Shown here: positions 31,360 through 41,422 of the stretch, piece by piece
Numbering within the stretch: the stretch's first letter is position 1
Layout of the letters: each line of letters starts with the position of its first letter
Source of the DNA: Dokdonia sp.
GTDB lineage: Bacteria > Bacteroidota > Bacteroidia > Flavobacteriales > Flavobacteriaceae
NCBI GenBank assembly: GCA_020630915.1
Contig: JAHDIF010000003.1
Span: forward strand, 329,561-393,560
DNA: 64,000 bases
Direction: 5' to 3'
The notes under the pieces: model-generated
Database searches by the model: none
The model's input: the letters and a program-made list of their open reading frames with translations, nothing else
Told to the model about the DNA's origin: nothing
Program-made: the position numbers and the translations under genes

Positions 31360-32638
31360 AAAGGTACTTATCGTCTGTTATTACTGGCCTCCCGCAGGAG
31401 GACCTGGTGTACAGCGCTGGCTTAAATTTGTAAAGTATTTGCCCGAATTTGGTATAGAACCTATTGTTTATGTGCCGGAAAATCCTTTGTATCCCATAGT
31501 AGATGAACATATTTCACAGGAGATTCCTAAAGGGGTAACAATTATTAAGCGCCCAATAAATGAGCCGTACAGGGTTGCTAGTATGCTTTCGCGAAAGCAA
31601 ACCAAAGATATTAGCGCAGGTATTTTGCCATCACAAAAGAAGCAGTCCTTTATCCAAAAGGTGTTGCTTTATATTCGAGGTAATTTTTTTATACCCGATG
31701 CGAGAGTGGGTTGGGTAAAGCCTTCCATAACATTTTTATCACAATATATAAAAACGGCGTCTATCGATACAGTGATAACATCTGGACCGCCACATAGTAT
31801 GCATTTGATAGGCTTAGGGTTGAAAAATGAAAATACAAACTTACGATGGACCGCAGATTTTAGAGACCCCTGGACTACCATAGGATATCATGACAAGCTT
31901 CGTATGACTTTAAAAACCCAAGAAACCCACAAAAAAATGGAGCGCGAGGTTTTAGAAAGCGCAAATCAAATTTTGGTGACAAGCCCAAAGACTAAAGAAG
32001 ATTTTCATCAGCTATGTAATACACCTATTGAGGTGATTACTAATGGTTATGATATTGAGATAAACGCTAATTCAATATTAAATGATAACTTTACAATAGG
32101 ACATATAGGCTCTTTATTATCGGATCGTAATCCTAAAATTTTATGGAAAACACTTTCAATAATTATTAGTGAAAATTCTGATTTTAAAGATTCATTTAAA
32201 CTCGTGCTTGCAGGGAAAATAAGTGAGGAAGTCATTAAAAGCATTAAGGAATATGGACTAGATTCATATCTAGAATTAAAAGGATATATCTCTCACAAAG
32301 ATGCCATTATATTACAAAGATCATCTAACATTCTCTTACTTATAGAAATTGATTCACACGAGACACAAAGTATTATCCCAGGTAAGGTGTTTGAATATCT
32401 AGCAGCAAGGAGGCCTATTATAGCTATTGGCCCCCAAAACAGTGATATTAAAAATATTCTAGAAGAAACGGAAGCAGGGAGCTACCATACGTATCAAGAT
32501 GAAAAGACTATAAAAAATGCTATTCTTGCGCATTTTGACCTATTTCAAAAAGGTCAAGAACGACTTACTACGGGAGATATTTCAAAATATCACAGAAAAG
32601 CACTTACAAAACAACTTTCTGATCTTATCTTGAGATAA
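31346..32638 (+). CDS. glycosyltransferase family 4-like
   Basis: CYYWPPAGGPGVQRWLKFVKYLPEFG; GKVFEYLAARRPIIAIGP. Confidence 0.9.
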   Translation: MSKPKKVLIVCYYWPPAGGPGVQRWLKFVKYLPEFGIEPIVYVPENPLYPIVDEHISQEIPKGVTIIKRPINEPYRVASMLSRKQTKDISAGILPSQKKQSFIQKVLLYIRGNFFIPDARVGWVKPSITFLSQYIKTASIDTVITSGPPHSMHLIGLGLKNENTNLRWTADFRDPWTTIGYHDKLRMTLKTQETHKKMEREVLESANQILVTSPKTKEDFHQLCNTPIEVITNGYDIEINANSILNDNFTIGHIGSLLSDRNPKILWKTLSIIISENSDFKDSFKLVLAGKISEEVIKSIKEYGLDSYLELKGYISHKDAIILQRSSNILLLIEIDSHETQSIIPGKVFEYLAARRPIIAIGPQNSDIKNILEETEAGSYHTYQDEKTIKNAILAHFDLFQKGQERLTTGDISKYHRKALTKQLSDLILR

Positions 32639-32640
32639 CT

Positions 32641-34110
32641 ATGGGAATTGTAGCTAAACAGTCTATTAAGAACCTTATTACAACCTATTTAGGGTTTGCT
32701 ATTGGGGCTCTTAATACGCTGTATTTATATGTAAACTTTATGTCTGAGACCTATTATGGTCTTGTAGGCTTTATTGTTTCTACGGCTATGATTGTCATGC
32801 CATTTATGGCCTTTGGGGTGCCCAATAGTATTATAAAATTCTTCTCTAGTTATGATAAAGAGCTGCAATCTAGATTTCTATCTTGGATATTGTGGTTACC
32901 TATGCTTGTTGCAATTCCTGTAGCGGTTATCTGCTATTTTTTTTATGCAGAAATTGCGGGATTTTTATCGTCTAAAAATGAGATCGTATCTGGTTATGTT
33001 TGGCATATATATATCATAGCCGTTAGTGCTGCCTATTTTGAGGTGTTCTATGCTTGGTCTAAAGTACATTTAAAAAGTGTTTTTGGTAATTTTATGAAAG
33101 AAGTCTTTCATAGACTAGCAATACTTCTTTTGCTTATTTTATTAGCGCTCAATTGTATTCAAGTTTCCTTTTTTATAAATTGTCTGGTTGCTGTTTACAT
33201 ACTTAGAATGGTGATTATGAAAGGGTATGCATATTATTTAAAAATGCCAGAAATTAAGCTTTTGCTAAAGTCCCCTCATAACGCAATTGAAGTACTAAAA
33301 TATACTTTTCTAATTATTATTGCAGGTTCTGTGGCAACCATGCTATTGGATTTAGACAAAGTAATGCTTGGGCTCTACAAAGAGATTGACAATGTCGCAT
33401 ATTATGGTGTGGCTATATATATCGCAACGGTAATATCTGTTCCTTTACGTGCAATGCATCAAATAACCTATCCTATGGTAGCTGCTATGCTTAATGAAAA
33501 TAGGAAGGAAGAGATGAGAGTGCTGTATAAAAAAAGTTCTATAAGCCTTCTTGTTGTATCTGGGTTATTGTTCCTATTAATCTCTTGTAATATTCAGAGT
33601 TTGTATGAGATACTTAATCCTAATTATGCAGTAGGCTTATATGTGGTATTGCTTATAAGTACTGCTAAATTGTTTGATAATATGTTGGGAGTAAATAATG
33701 CCATTGTTTTTAATAGTGATTATTATAGGATTGTACTATTTGTAGGTATTTTATTAGTGCTGGTCGCTATTGTTCTTAATATGCTTCTAATCCCGCGTTA
33801 TGGAATCTATGGCGCCGCGACAGCTACACTTATAGCGTCGGTATCTTATGCTATTGTAAAGCTTATGATTGTTAAAAATAAATTTAATATGCAACCCTTT
33901 ACAGTACATACCGCAGTTACTGTTAGTGTAATTTTCGTGTTTTTTCTTGGGTTTTATTTTTGGGATTTTGGCATACATACACTCTTATCAATTGTTGTTA
34001 AATCAATTATTTTGAGTGTTCTATATGTGTTGGTAGTTTATAAGCTCAATGTGTCAGAAGATATTACACAAGCTATACAAAAGGTCTTAAAAAGGGGAAA
34101 CCCCGCATAG
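32641..34110 (+). CDS. oligosaccharide flippase / polysaccharide biosynthesis (Wzx-like) protein
   Basis: 12-14 TM protein; IPRYGIYGAATATLIASVSYAIVKLMIV motif of MOP flippases. Confidence 0.88.
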   Translation: MGIVAKQSIKNLITTYLGFAIGALNTLYLYVNFMSETYYGLVGFIVSTAMIVMPFMAFGVPNSIIKFFSSYDKELQSRFLSWILWLPMLVAIPVAVICYFFYAEIAGFLSSKNEIVSGYVWHIYIIAVSAAYFEVFYAWSKVHLKSVFGNFMKEVFHRLAILLLLILLALNCIQVSFFINCLVAVYILRMVIMKGYAYYLKMPEIKLLLKSPHNAIEVLKYTFLIIIAGSVATMLLDLDKVMLGLYKEIDNVAYYGVAIYIATVISVPLRAMHQITYPMVAAMLNENRKEEMRVLYKKSSISLLVVSGLLFLLISCNIQSLYEILNPNYAVGLYVVLLISTAKLFDNMLGVNNAIVFNSDYYRIVLFVGILLVLVAIVLNMLLIPRYGIYGAATATLIASVSYAIVKLMIVKNKFNMQPFTVHTAVTVSVIFVFFLGFYFWDFGIHTLLSIVVKSIILSVLYVLVVYKLNVSEDITQAIQKVLKRGNPA

Positions 34111-34132
34111 CAAGAGGCTATACGAGGTTCCC
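34089..34132 (-). terminator. minus-strand rho-independent terminator overlapping the 3' end of the flippase CDS
   Basis: Minus strand GGGAACCTCGTATAGC-CTCTT-GCTATGCGGGGTTTCCC followed by TTTTT. Confidence 0.7.
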
Positions 34133-34160
34133 AACTAACCAACCAAAAAATTTATTTTCC

Positions 34161-34676
34161 TTAACGTGATCTTTCTATAGTTCTATTTCTAGAAACTACA
34201 CGTCTGTTATTTGTATATACATCACCATGAAGTTTATAGGATCTTCCGCGATGGTTGTAAATCACGTGCATATTACCTACTCTTACGAGCCTTCCATTGC
34301 GATATCGTAGGTTTACATTACCTATTTGATTCACCTGTCCTCGTCTATTGTAACTTATATAATTACGCCCTATTTTAGAAATATTGCCCCATCTGTCGTA
34401 GGCTATAATACCTCTATTACGGTCTGGAAAGGAAAATCCATAGGTCTGTCCTGGCGCATTTGTTATAAACCCTCTACGACTACGGTACTGTGTTCTTGTA
34501 AAATCGAATTCACCATTAGGATAGACATAAAAAGTAATTCCTTTTTGAACAAATGTTATAGGTTGTGCATTTATGTAACGTATCCCTCTTTTTTTACTGT
34601 GATCGAGATTCGTCACGTTTGCCTGTGCAGTAATTCCTCCTAGAAATAATACTACTAATATTGCTAACTTTTTCAT
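34161..34676 (-). CDS. secreted hypothetical protein with repeated YNxRG-type units
   Basis: Signal peptide MKKLAILVVLFLGGITAQA; repeats ISYNRRGQVNQIGN / LRYRNGRLVRVGN / VIYNHRGRSYKL; upstream extension to 34754 unlikely. Confidence 0.65.
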   Translation of the reverse strand: MKKLAILVVLFLGGITAQANVTNLDHSKKRGIRYINAQPITFVQKGITFYVYPNGEFDFTRTQYRSRRGFITNAPGQTYGFSFPDRNRGIIAYDRWGNISKIGRNYISYNRRGQVNQIGNVNLRYRNGRLVRVGNMHVIYNHRGRSYKLHGDVYTNNRRVVSRNRTIERSR

Positions 34677-34834
34677 ACTTAAAAGTGTTAGGGTTCTTAC
34701 GTTACCGTCTTTCGGCGTACGCTTGTGGTTGTTATAAACCAATGAGCGTGCCAAACTTTTAAATATTTGTAAATCAATATGTTATGTATATTCAATTGCG
34801 CTTTCGCACAAGCATAAAAAGAAAAAGGACTGTT

Positions 34835-35242
34835 CTAATCCAAAAATTTTGCCTTTAACTCAGGAGTAGGAATCATACAGGCATCTTTCTTGCCGAACCA
34901 CTTATAGCGATTTTTAGCAATGTAATCGTACACCCAATTTCTAAGGAATGCAGGAAGAATTAAAAATACCGATAGTAACGGCCAGAGTCCTGATAGTTTT
35001 TGAGCTATTTTAAGAGCAGCCGTACTCTTTGCATAAGCTTTATCATCTCGTATGAGGATGATAGAATCTACTTGAGAAGTATCTATATTGTGCTGTATTG
35101 TTAATCGCTCACCCGTTGCAGACTGCAGTGGGGCATACATAAACAAATCGTTGCGATCTCTTTTGATCACAAAGGTAATGGCGTTATTACACAGGTTGCA
35201 AACACCGTCAAAAAGGATGATATTTTGAGTCTTTTCTATCAC
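34835..35242 (-). CDS. DCC family thiol-disulfide oxidoreductase (DUF393)
   Basis: IILFDGVCNLCNNAITFVIKRD. Confidence 0.9.
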   Translation of the reverse strand: MIEKTQNIILFDGVCNLCNNAITFVIKRDRNDLFMYAPLQSATGERLTIQHNIDTSQVDSIILIRDDKAYAKSTAALKIAQKLSGLWPLLSVFLILPAFLRNWVYDYIAKNRYKWFGKKDACMIPTPELKAKFLD

Positions 35243-37410
35243 TTTTTCTTTGCTTCGACTAGATCTAGTTGTTCTAATGAAACGTTAGTCGTAAACATCC
35301 CATAATTAACAATAGCCTTTCCTTTTTCTATAGCATCAATGCTTCCTACGGCTTTACCATCGAACATACGCACGCGATCACCTACTTTTAAAACAGGTCT
35401 TGGCTTTGCGGGTTTTGCTTCTTCTACCTTTTTGGCCTCTTTCTTTTTCTTTCTAATGACAGCTACTTTCTGTTCGGCCTCTTGTTTTACTTTGTTTTGG
35501 GCTGCTTTTTGAGCTTTATTTTGTTTTGCAGAAAGTTTTTTACGTTTACTGTTCTCTACTTGTACGATCTTAAAGAGTTCGGCCAACAGTTCGCGTTTCT
35601 TTTTACTGTGGTAAAACTTCTCGCTGGCGCTATCTATTTTTTGGCCCAAGTATATCAAACGTTGATTACTATCATATAGCTCCTGATAGCTTTCTAGTTT
35701 TGCTTGTACCTTTGCGTTGATCTCCTGCAATTTTTTATCTTGTTCTAACGCTCTCTGTTCTTTGTCTTTAAGATTAGAGGTGGTTTTTGCGAGTTTGCTG
35801 CGCTCTTTTTGTAGGTTTGCAATACTCTTATCAAACCGTATTTTACCGCGTTCTACCTTTTTCTTAGAACGATTGATAAGCGAGTAGGGGATGCCATTTT
35901 TTTGAGCCACCTCAAAGGTAAAAGAACTTCCTGCCTCTCCTAGATGCAATTTGAATAGGGGCTCTAGCGTACGAGCATCAAAAAGCATATTAGCATTGAC
36001 GATTTCCTTAGTCTCATTTGCCATCATCTTGAGATTAGCATAATGCGTCGTTATAATACCATAACTGCCTCGCTCGTGAAAAACCTCGAGAAAGGTTTCT
36101 GCCAGTGCGCCACCCAATTCTGGATCTGATCCCGTTCCGAACTCATCAATTAAAAATAGTGTGCGTTCATCACATTTCTTTAAGAAATAGTTCATATTCT
36201 TAAGCCTATAACTGTAGGTACTTAAGTGATTTTCTATACTCTGATTATCACCTATATCTGAGAGTATTTTATCAAATAGACACATTCTAGAATACTCGTG
36301 TACTGGAATAAGCAAACCGCATTGCAACATTACCTGTAATAGACCAACAGTTTTAAGGGTAATACTCTTACCACCGGCATTAGGGCCAGAAATCACGATA
36401 ATACGTTTCTCTGGATCTAACTGGATATCTTGTGGGAATGTCTTTTCCTTTTTAGCATTATTGGTAAGTAATAACAAAGGGTGATACGCATCTTTAAGAG
36501 TTATCTCTCTTTCTTTTGTAATTGTAGGAAGTACACCATTCAGTGCATCTGCATACTTTGCTTTGGCGGCAATCACATCTATCGTGCTCAATAATTCTTG
36601 ATACTCAGAAAATAGTAGAATAAACGGCCGCATTTGCTCCGTAAGCATTTTCAACAACCTCTTTACCTCCTCATCTTCTTCATATAAAAGATTATTGAGT
36701 TCTCTTTGAGCTTGTAGCGTGGCCTCTGGCTGCACATATACGATACTTCCCGTCTTAGAACTGCCCATAATAGAGCCTTTTACCTTACGGCGGTGCATCG
36801 CTGTAACGGCAAGAACTCTCACATTATCTACTACGGACTCTCGTATTTCATCCAGATAGCCATAACCGCTATATTGCCCTAAAGCACTAGAAAAACTAGA
36901 ATTAATCTTCCCTTTTACTTGATTGATGGAACGTCTAAGTGACTGTAACTGTACTGAGGCGTCATCTCGCAACTCTCCATACCTGTCAAAAATTCTGTCT
37001 ATCGCTTCTATGATCTCCTTTGTATATTCTGTCGTGGCGACCGTAGCGTGCAAAGTAGGGTAGCGCTCTTGGTATTTTTTAAAGAAGCGCAAGTGTGTAT
37101 TTACAGTGTCAGAAATACTGGATAGTTTCTTAAAACTTCCCTTATCAAGAATACTATCTTCTATCCCAAGAAATTTAATCTCACGATCTATGGTATCATA
37201 TCCGTGATTAGGGATCACTGTCTCGTGAAATTTTGACGAGACATACTCATTGGTTTGTTGCAACCCAAAATTCACCTCTTTTTCTGAAGTGTAAGGAGTA
37301 ATGTCCTGTGCCTTGATCTTTCCTAGATCCGTATTACAACGTTCGGCAAGGTGCTCACAAACGGTTTTAAACTCTAGATCTTGAAGTGTCTTTTTATGAA
37401 TTGATATCAT
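35239..37410 (-). CDS. mutS2: MutS2 family protein lacking a C-terminal Smr domain
   Basis: VISGPNAGGKSITLKTVGLLQ Walker A; LFLIDEFGTGSDPELGGALAE Walker B; ends in KOW-like region without Smr. Confidence 0.9.
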   Translation of the reverse strand: MISIHKKTLQDLEFKTVCEHLAERCNTDLGKIKAQDITPYTSEKEVNFGLQQTNEYVSSKFHETVIPNHGYDTIDREIKFLGIEDSILDKGSFKKLSSISDTVNTHLRFFKKYQERYPTLHATVATTEYTKEIIEAIDRIFDRYGELRDDASVQLQSLRRSINQVKGKINSSFSSALGQYSGYGYLDEIRESVVDNVRVLAVTAMHRRKVKGSIMGSSKTGSIVYVQPEATLQAQRELNNLLYEEDEEVKRLLKMLTEQMRPFILLFSEYQELLSTIDVIAAKAKYADALNGVLPTITKEREITLKDAYHPLLLLTNNAKKEKTFPQDIQLDPEKRIIVISGPNAGGKSITLKTVGLLQVMLQCGLLIPVHEYSRMCLFDKILSDIGDNQSIENHLSTYSYRLKNMNYFLKKCDERTLFLIDEFGTGSDPELGGALAETFLEVFHERGSYGIITTHYANLKMMANETKEIVNANMLFDARTLEPLFKLHLGEAGSSFTFEVAQKNGIPYSLINRSKKKVERGKIRFDKSIANLQKERSKLAKTTSNLKDKEQRALEQDKKLQEINAKVQAKLESYQELYDSNQRLIYLGQKIDSASEKFYHSKKKRELLAELFKIVQVENSKRKKLSAKQNKAQKAAQNKVKQEAEQKVAVIRKKKKEAKKVEEAKPAKPRPVLKVGDRVRMFDGKAVGSIDAIEKGKAIVNYGMFTTNVSLEQLDLVEAKKK

Positions 37411-37499
37411 AGGTGTCTCGCTTGCGCGAAATTGTCCTCTATAAAATGAGAATAATTAATCTTTTTCTTAATAGCTTTGACTACAAAAATAGCGAATAA

Positions 37500-38165
37500 A
37501 TGGACGTTAAAATAGCCGAAAGCTGGAAGAAAGAACTAGGTGCGGAATTTGAAAAGGAATATTTTAAAGACCTTACCTCTTTTGTAAAAAAAGAGTATTT
37601 AGAACATACTTGTTATCCACCTGCAAATTCCATTTTCTCAGCCTTTGACCATTGTGCGTTTGAAGACGTTAAGGTAGTTATCCTAGGGCAAGATCCTTAC
37701 CACGGTCCAGGACAGGCAAACGGCCTATGCTTTTCGGTGGCAGATGGTATACCTCACCCTCCGTCACTCATCAATATCTTTAAAGAAATAGAGACAGATG
37801 TAGGGACGCCAGTACCTAATTCAGGAAATTTAGAGCGATGGGCTTCACAAGGTGTTTTACTTCTCAATGCAACGTTAACCGTTCGTGCACATCAAGCAGG
37901 TTCCCACCAGCGCAAAGGTTGGGAGCAATTTACGGATGCGGTTATAGAAACGCTTTCGCGAAAGCGCACTAATATCATTTTTCTACTTTGGGGTGGCTAC
38001 GCTAAGAAAAAAGGAGTAAAGATAGATACTTCAAAACATCATGTGCTAACTTCAGGACATCCATCACCGCTCAGTGCCAATAGAGGCTACTGGTTTGGGA
38101 ATGGACATTTTAGTAAAACTAATGTTTTGTTAAATAAGCAAGGTCTCAAACCAATTTCTTGGTAA
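37500..38165 (+). CDS. ung: uracil-DNA glycosylase
   Basis: VVILGQDPYHGPGQANGLCFSV; LLLNATLTV; HPSPLSANRG. Confidence 0.97.
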   Translation: MDVKIAESWKKELGAEFEKEYFKDLTSFVKKEYLEHTCYPPANSIFSAFDHCAFEDVKVVILGQDPYHGPGQANGLCFSVADGIPHPPSLINIFKEIETDVGTPVPNSGNLERWASQGVLLLNATLTVRAHQAGSHQRKGWEQFTDAVIETLSRKRTNIIFLLWGGYAKKKGVKIDTSKHHVLTSGHPSPLSANRGYWFGNGHFSKTNVLLNKQGLKPISW

Positions 38166-38216
38166 TCTTTTGGATATTTATAATATAATACTTGTTAAAT
38201 TTTAGAAAAATACCTT

Positions 38217-39416
38217 TTGATTTCTCCCAGCTTACCTCATAATGAAAAGGAACGTCAAAGAGCAGTAGAAAAATACAAGCTATTAGACACATTGCCTGAA
38301 GATGTTTATGACACGATCACAAAAGTAATATCTAGTATATGTAATACACCCATATCTCTCATTACATTATTAGATAAAGAACGTAATTATCTTAAATCAC
38401 ATAATGGTGTACCCTTTAATGAGTCTCCAAGAAAACTCTCTTTTTGTGGTCATGCAATCAATTATGAAGGCCCCATTATGATTATCGAAGACGCTCGGAA
38501 AGACACACGTTTTTATGATAACCCTTTGGTTACTGAAGCAAATGCTATATTCTACGCAGGAGTACCACTAGTGAATCCAGAAGGATATAAATTAGGGACC
38601 TTATGTGTTTTTGATACTAAACCCAGAAAGCTCAACACAAAGCAACAAGAAGCACTTAAAGTTCTTGCAAAGCAAGTAGTATATTTATTTGAACAACGTG
38701 TTAAAAATCAGGAATTAATACGTTTACAACAAGCAGTACAAGAGCGTAATCAGAATCTTGAGAAATTTGCTGCACTAGTATCTCACGATTTAAAGTCGCC
38801 ATTAGCCCAGATATCGTCGTTAATTCAATTGATTGAAATGGAGTTTCCTGATATACTTGGAGATTCAATTGAGGAGTATTTAAGTTATATTAAAGTTGCT
38901 TCTACTTCTCTTAGGAAATATATAGATGATATGCTTGCGTTCTATAAGTCTAATGAGCAATCATATGAACAGAAATCACCTTTCTCCATAGATAATTTTG
39001 CAAATGAATTAAAATCTATCTGTAGCATAGGTAGTAACGTAGACTGGGAAGTAAATACTACATTAACACATATAGTTACAAATAAACTAGCCCTAAAACA
39101 AGTGCTAGTAAATCTTATTACAAATGCTATCAAGTATAACCATCGTTCCCATCCTTTGGTAAAGCTTACTTTTAAAGAAGATGTAGACAATTACTGCATT
39201 AGTGTTCTAGATAATGGAAGGGGAATACAGCAGGATCATCTGGATAAAATTTTTGATATGTTTTACACATTAAAAACTCAAGATCTTAGTGGAAATCAAG
39301 GTACAGGTGTAGGTCTGGCTATGGTAAAGAACATTGTAGATAAACTTAATGGGGATATACAGGTAGAATCAAATGAAGGAGAAGGAAGTAACTTTATTGT
39401 AACAATTCCAAAATAA
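38217..39416 (+). CDS. GAF domain sensor histidine kinase
   Basis: GAF region LITLLDKERNYLKSHNG; H-box FAALVSHDLKSPLAQI; N-box NLITNAIKYNH; G-box GTGVGLAMVK; TTG start. Confidence 0.93.
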   Translation: MISPSLPHNEKERQRAVEKYKLLDTLPEDVYDTITKVISSICNTPISLITLLDKERNYLKSHNGVPFNESPRKLSFCGHAINYEGPIMIIEDARKDTRFYDNPLVTEANAIFYAGVPLVNPEGYKLGTLCVFDTKPRKLNTKQQEALKVLAKQVVYLFEQRVKNQELIRLQQAVQERNQNLEKFAALVSHDLKSPLAQISSLIQLIEMEFPDILGDSIEEYLSYIKVASTSLRKYIDDMLAFYKSNEQSYEQKSPFSIDNFANELKSICSIGSNVDWEVNTTLTHIVTNKLALKQVLVNLITNAIKYNHRSHPLVKLTFKEDVDNYCISVLDNGRGIQQDHLDKIFDMFYTLKTQDLSGNQGTGVGLAMVKNIVDKLNGDIQVESNEGEGSNFIVTIPK

Positions 39417-39457
39417 AAAACGACGCCGAAAATTTGAATTAAGCCTCAGCGCCGTTT
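39415..39457. terminator. putative terminator hairpin
   Basis: aacgacgcc...gcgccgtttt inverted repeat with flanking A/T tracts. Confidence 0.5.
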
Positions 39458-39482
39458 TGTGTTATATCATATAAGTAAGAAG

Positions 39483-39587
39483 CTACTCTTCGGCTTCTTC
39501 AGCCTCAGAACCTTTGTTGCAACTAAATTGCAACAGGAGAAAATTTACTAACACTAGTATCCCAATAACGATAAAAAATGTAGTCAT
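39483..39587 (-). CDS. predicted 34-aa small membrane protein
   Basis: MTTFFIVIGILVLVNFLLLQFSCNKGSEAEEAEE*: one TM helix plus acidic tail; below the ORF-track length cutoff. Confidence 0.4.
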   Translation of the reverse strand: MTTFFIVIGILVLVNFLLLQFSCNKGSEAEEAEE

Positions 39588-39662
39588 TAACTCTTAGTTT
39601 TTTTCTTCTACATCTGGTAGATGCAACAACTTCTAATAGGTTGCGTACAAAAACGAGAAATT

Positions 39663-40535
39663 TTACAAAATGTTGTACATCTGTTCTGGGAGTAATTTTT
39701 TCTCAATCATTTTGAGATCAAAAAGCCGGTCTTGAACTCGCATGATTTCTTCTTCAGAAATCTGTTCTTGCGACCACGTGGTCATCGCAAGCCATTTCTG
39801 AATGTCCTCTAGTTTTTGCTCATACCTATGAGCCAGTGTGCGGTCTATTGAAGGTATGTTCTTAAAGTCTATAGTGACTCTATTAATGATATCCAAAACA
39901 TTTTTTAGTGCGCCACCGTTATTTTCTATTACTTCATCGTGAGCAGCAACCACAAAACAACTCCAAGGAGTAGGGAAGTCCCCCAACCTTCTAAAAACAC
40001 CTGCATCTACAATAGGTTTGGTTGTAAAGTGTTCCCACATAAAATAATCTGCAGTTCCTTGTGTTAACGCTTCCACCGCATTTTCGAGGGTATTTACTAC
40101 TTCAAATTTTAAGGTGCTCGTGTCCCATTCACGCTGGCTAGCTTGCACGTGAGCCATTACGTGAGATCCAGATCCAAAACGACTAATAGCCGCGGTAGCA
40201 TTTTCTAATTGGTCTATTTCTGTAAAATTACTTTTTGCCGAAACGTGTACACCCCACTGTAAAGGTGAGGAAACAAATAATTGAACAATTTTAGAAGGAT
40301 TGCCATTAGCAATGTCTTTAATCACACCTCCAGTAAGAATAACAGCTGCATCTATCTCTCTTGCTCGCAATGCTTTATTCATAGCGCCGGTTCCTTCAGG
40401 AAACTCTACCCATTCTACATGCACTCCTTTTTTTAGAAAAAGTCCTTCTTCTAGCGCAAGATGCCAGGGCAAGTTAAAATGTTCTGGAACACCACCTATT
40501 TTAAGTGTTGGGATTTCTGTCGTCATAGAGGTCAA
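39663..40535 (-). CDS. substrate-binding-protein-fold protein without signal peptide
   Basis: LKIGGVPEHFNLPWHLALEEGLFLKKGVHVEWVEFPEGTGAMNKALRAREIDAAVILTGG (NMT1/SBP-like). Confidence 0.75.
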   Translation of the reverse strand: MTSMTTEIPTLKIGGVPEHFNLPWHLALEEGLFLKKGVHVEWVEFPEGTGAMNKALRAREIDAAVILTGGVIKDIANGNPSKIVQLFVSSPLQWGVHVSAKSNFTEIDQLENATAAISRFGSGSHVMAHVQASQREWDTSTLKFEVVNTLENAVEALTQGTADYFMWEHFTTKPIVDAGVFRRLGDFPTPWSCFVVAAHDEVIENNGGALKNVLDIINRVTIDFKNIPSIDRTLAHRYEQKLEDIQKWLAMTTWSQEQISEEEIMRVQDRLFDLKMIEKKLLPEQMYNIL

Positions 40536-40540
40536 AAGTA

Positions 40541-41422
40541 CTAATTTTCTAATGTGATGATACGATCTAGGGCAAATTCAATGAGTGCCTTAGTCGTTTC
40601 GGCAGGTGAATTACTAAAGGTTTTAAGAACTCTATTTGCCAGAATGGCATTAAGAGAAATCGCTCTGTGGCCCATAAGTGCCGAAAGTCCGTAAATACCT
40701 GCGGTTTCCATTTCGAGGTTGGTGATTATGCTTTCGCGAAAGCGGAATGACTCCAATTTGCTATTCATACCATCATCAGAGGTTTCTAAACGTAGCTTTC
40801 GGCCCTGTGGAGCATAAAAACCGATGTTTGTTGCCGTACAACCAAGTATCACTTCTTCTGATGAAAAATGCTCAAGTAATGTTTGATTAGCTTGTATAAC
40901 GTATGGTTCACTTTTTTCTTTGGCCCAATTCATATGGTTTATAAAAGCTTCTTGAAATTCCTTTTGCTGGATGTGCTCACCTTTGTAAAAATGCAATAAT
41001 GCGTCAAGACCAATCGCAGTAGCGCTTATTAAAAAAGAATCTACAGGAATATCTTTTTGAATAGCGCCGCTAGTCCCTATGCGTATGATATCTAAGGTAG
41101 TATGATCTTCTTTGACGTGTCTATGTTCAAGATCAATATTAACCAAAGCGTCTAACTCATTAAGAACGATGTCTATATTATCTGTACCGATGCCTGTGGA
41201 GATTACAGTGAGTCGCTTTCCTTTATAACTTCCGGTGGTCGTTTTAAACTCTCGTTTATGAACTGTGAACTCTATGGTGTCAAAGTAAGCAGCAATTGTG
41301 TCTACGCGATCTGGATCTCCCACGGTAATAATCGTTTGGGCAACCTGATGTGGTAAGAGGTTAAGATGGTATACACTACCGTCTTCGTTAAGAATAAGTT
41401 CTGAAGATGGGATATGCATCAT
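40541..41422 (-). CDS. nucleoside phosphorylase (uridine phosphorylase-like)
   Basis: TIITVGDPDRVDTIAAYFD; VISTGIGTDNIDIVLNEL; IRIGTSGAIQ; NLEMETAGIYGLS. Confidence 0.9.
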   Translation of the reverse strand: MMHIPSSELILNEDGSVYHLNLLPHQVAQTIITVGDPDRVDTIAAYFDTIEFTVHKREFKTTTGSYKGKRLTVISTGIGTDNIDIVLNELDALVNIDLEHRHVKEDHTTLDIIRIGTSGAIQKDIPVDSFLISATAIGLDALLHFYKGEHIQQKEFQEAFINHMNWAKEKSEPYVIQANQTLLEHFSSEEVILGCTATNIGFYAPQGRKLRLETSDDGMNSKLESFRFRESIITNLEMETAGIYGLSALMGHRAISLNAILANRVLKTFSNSPAETTKALIEFALDRIITLEN

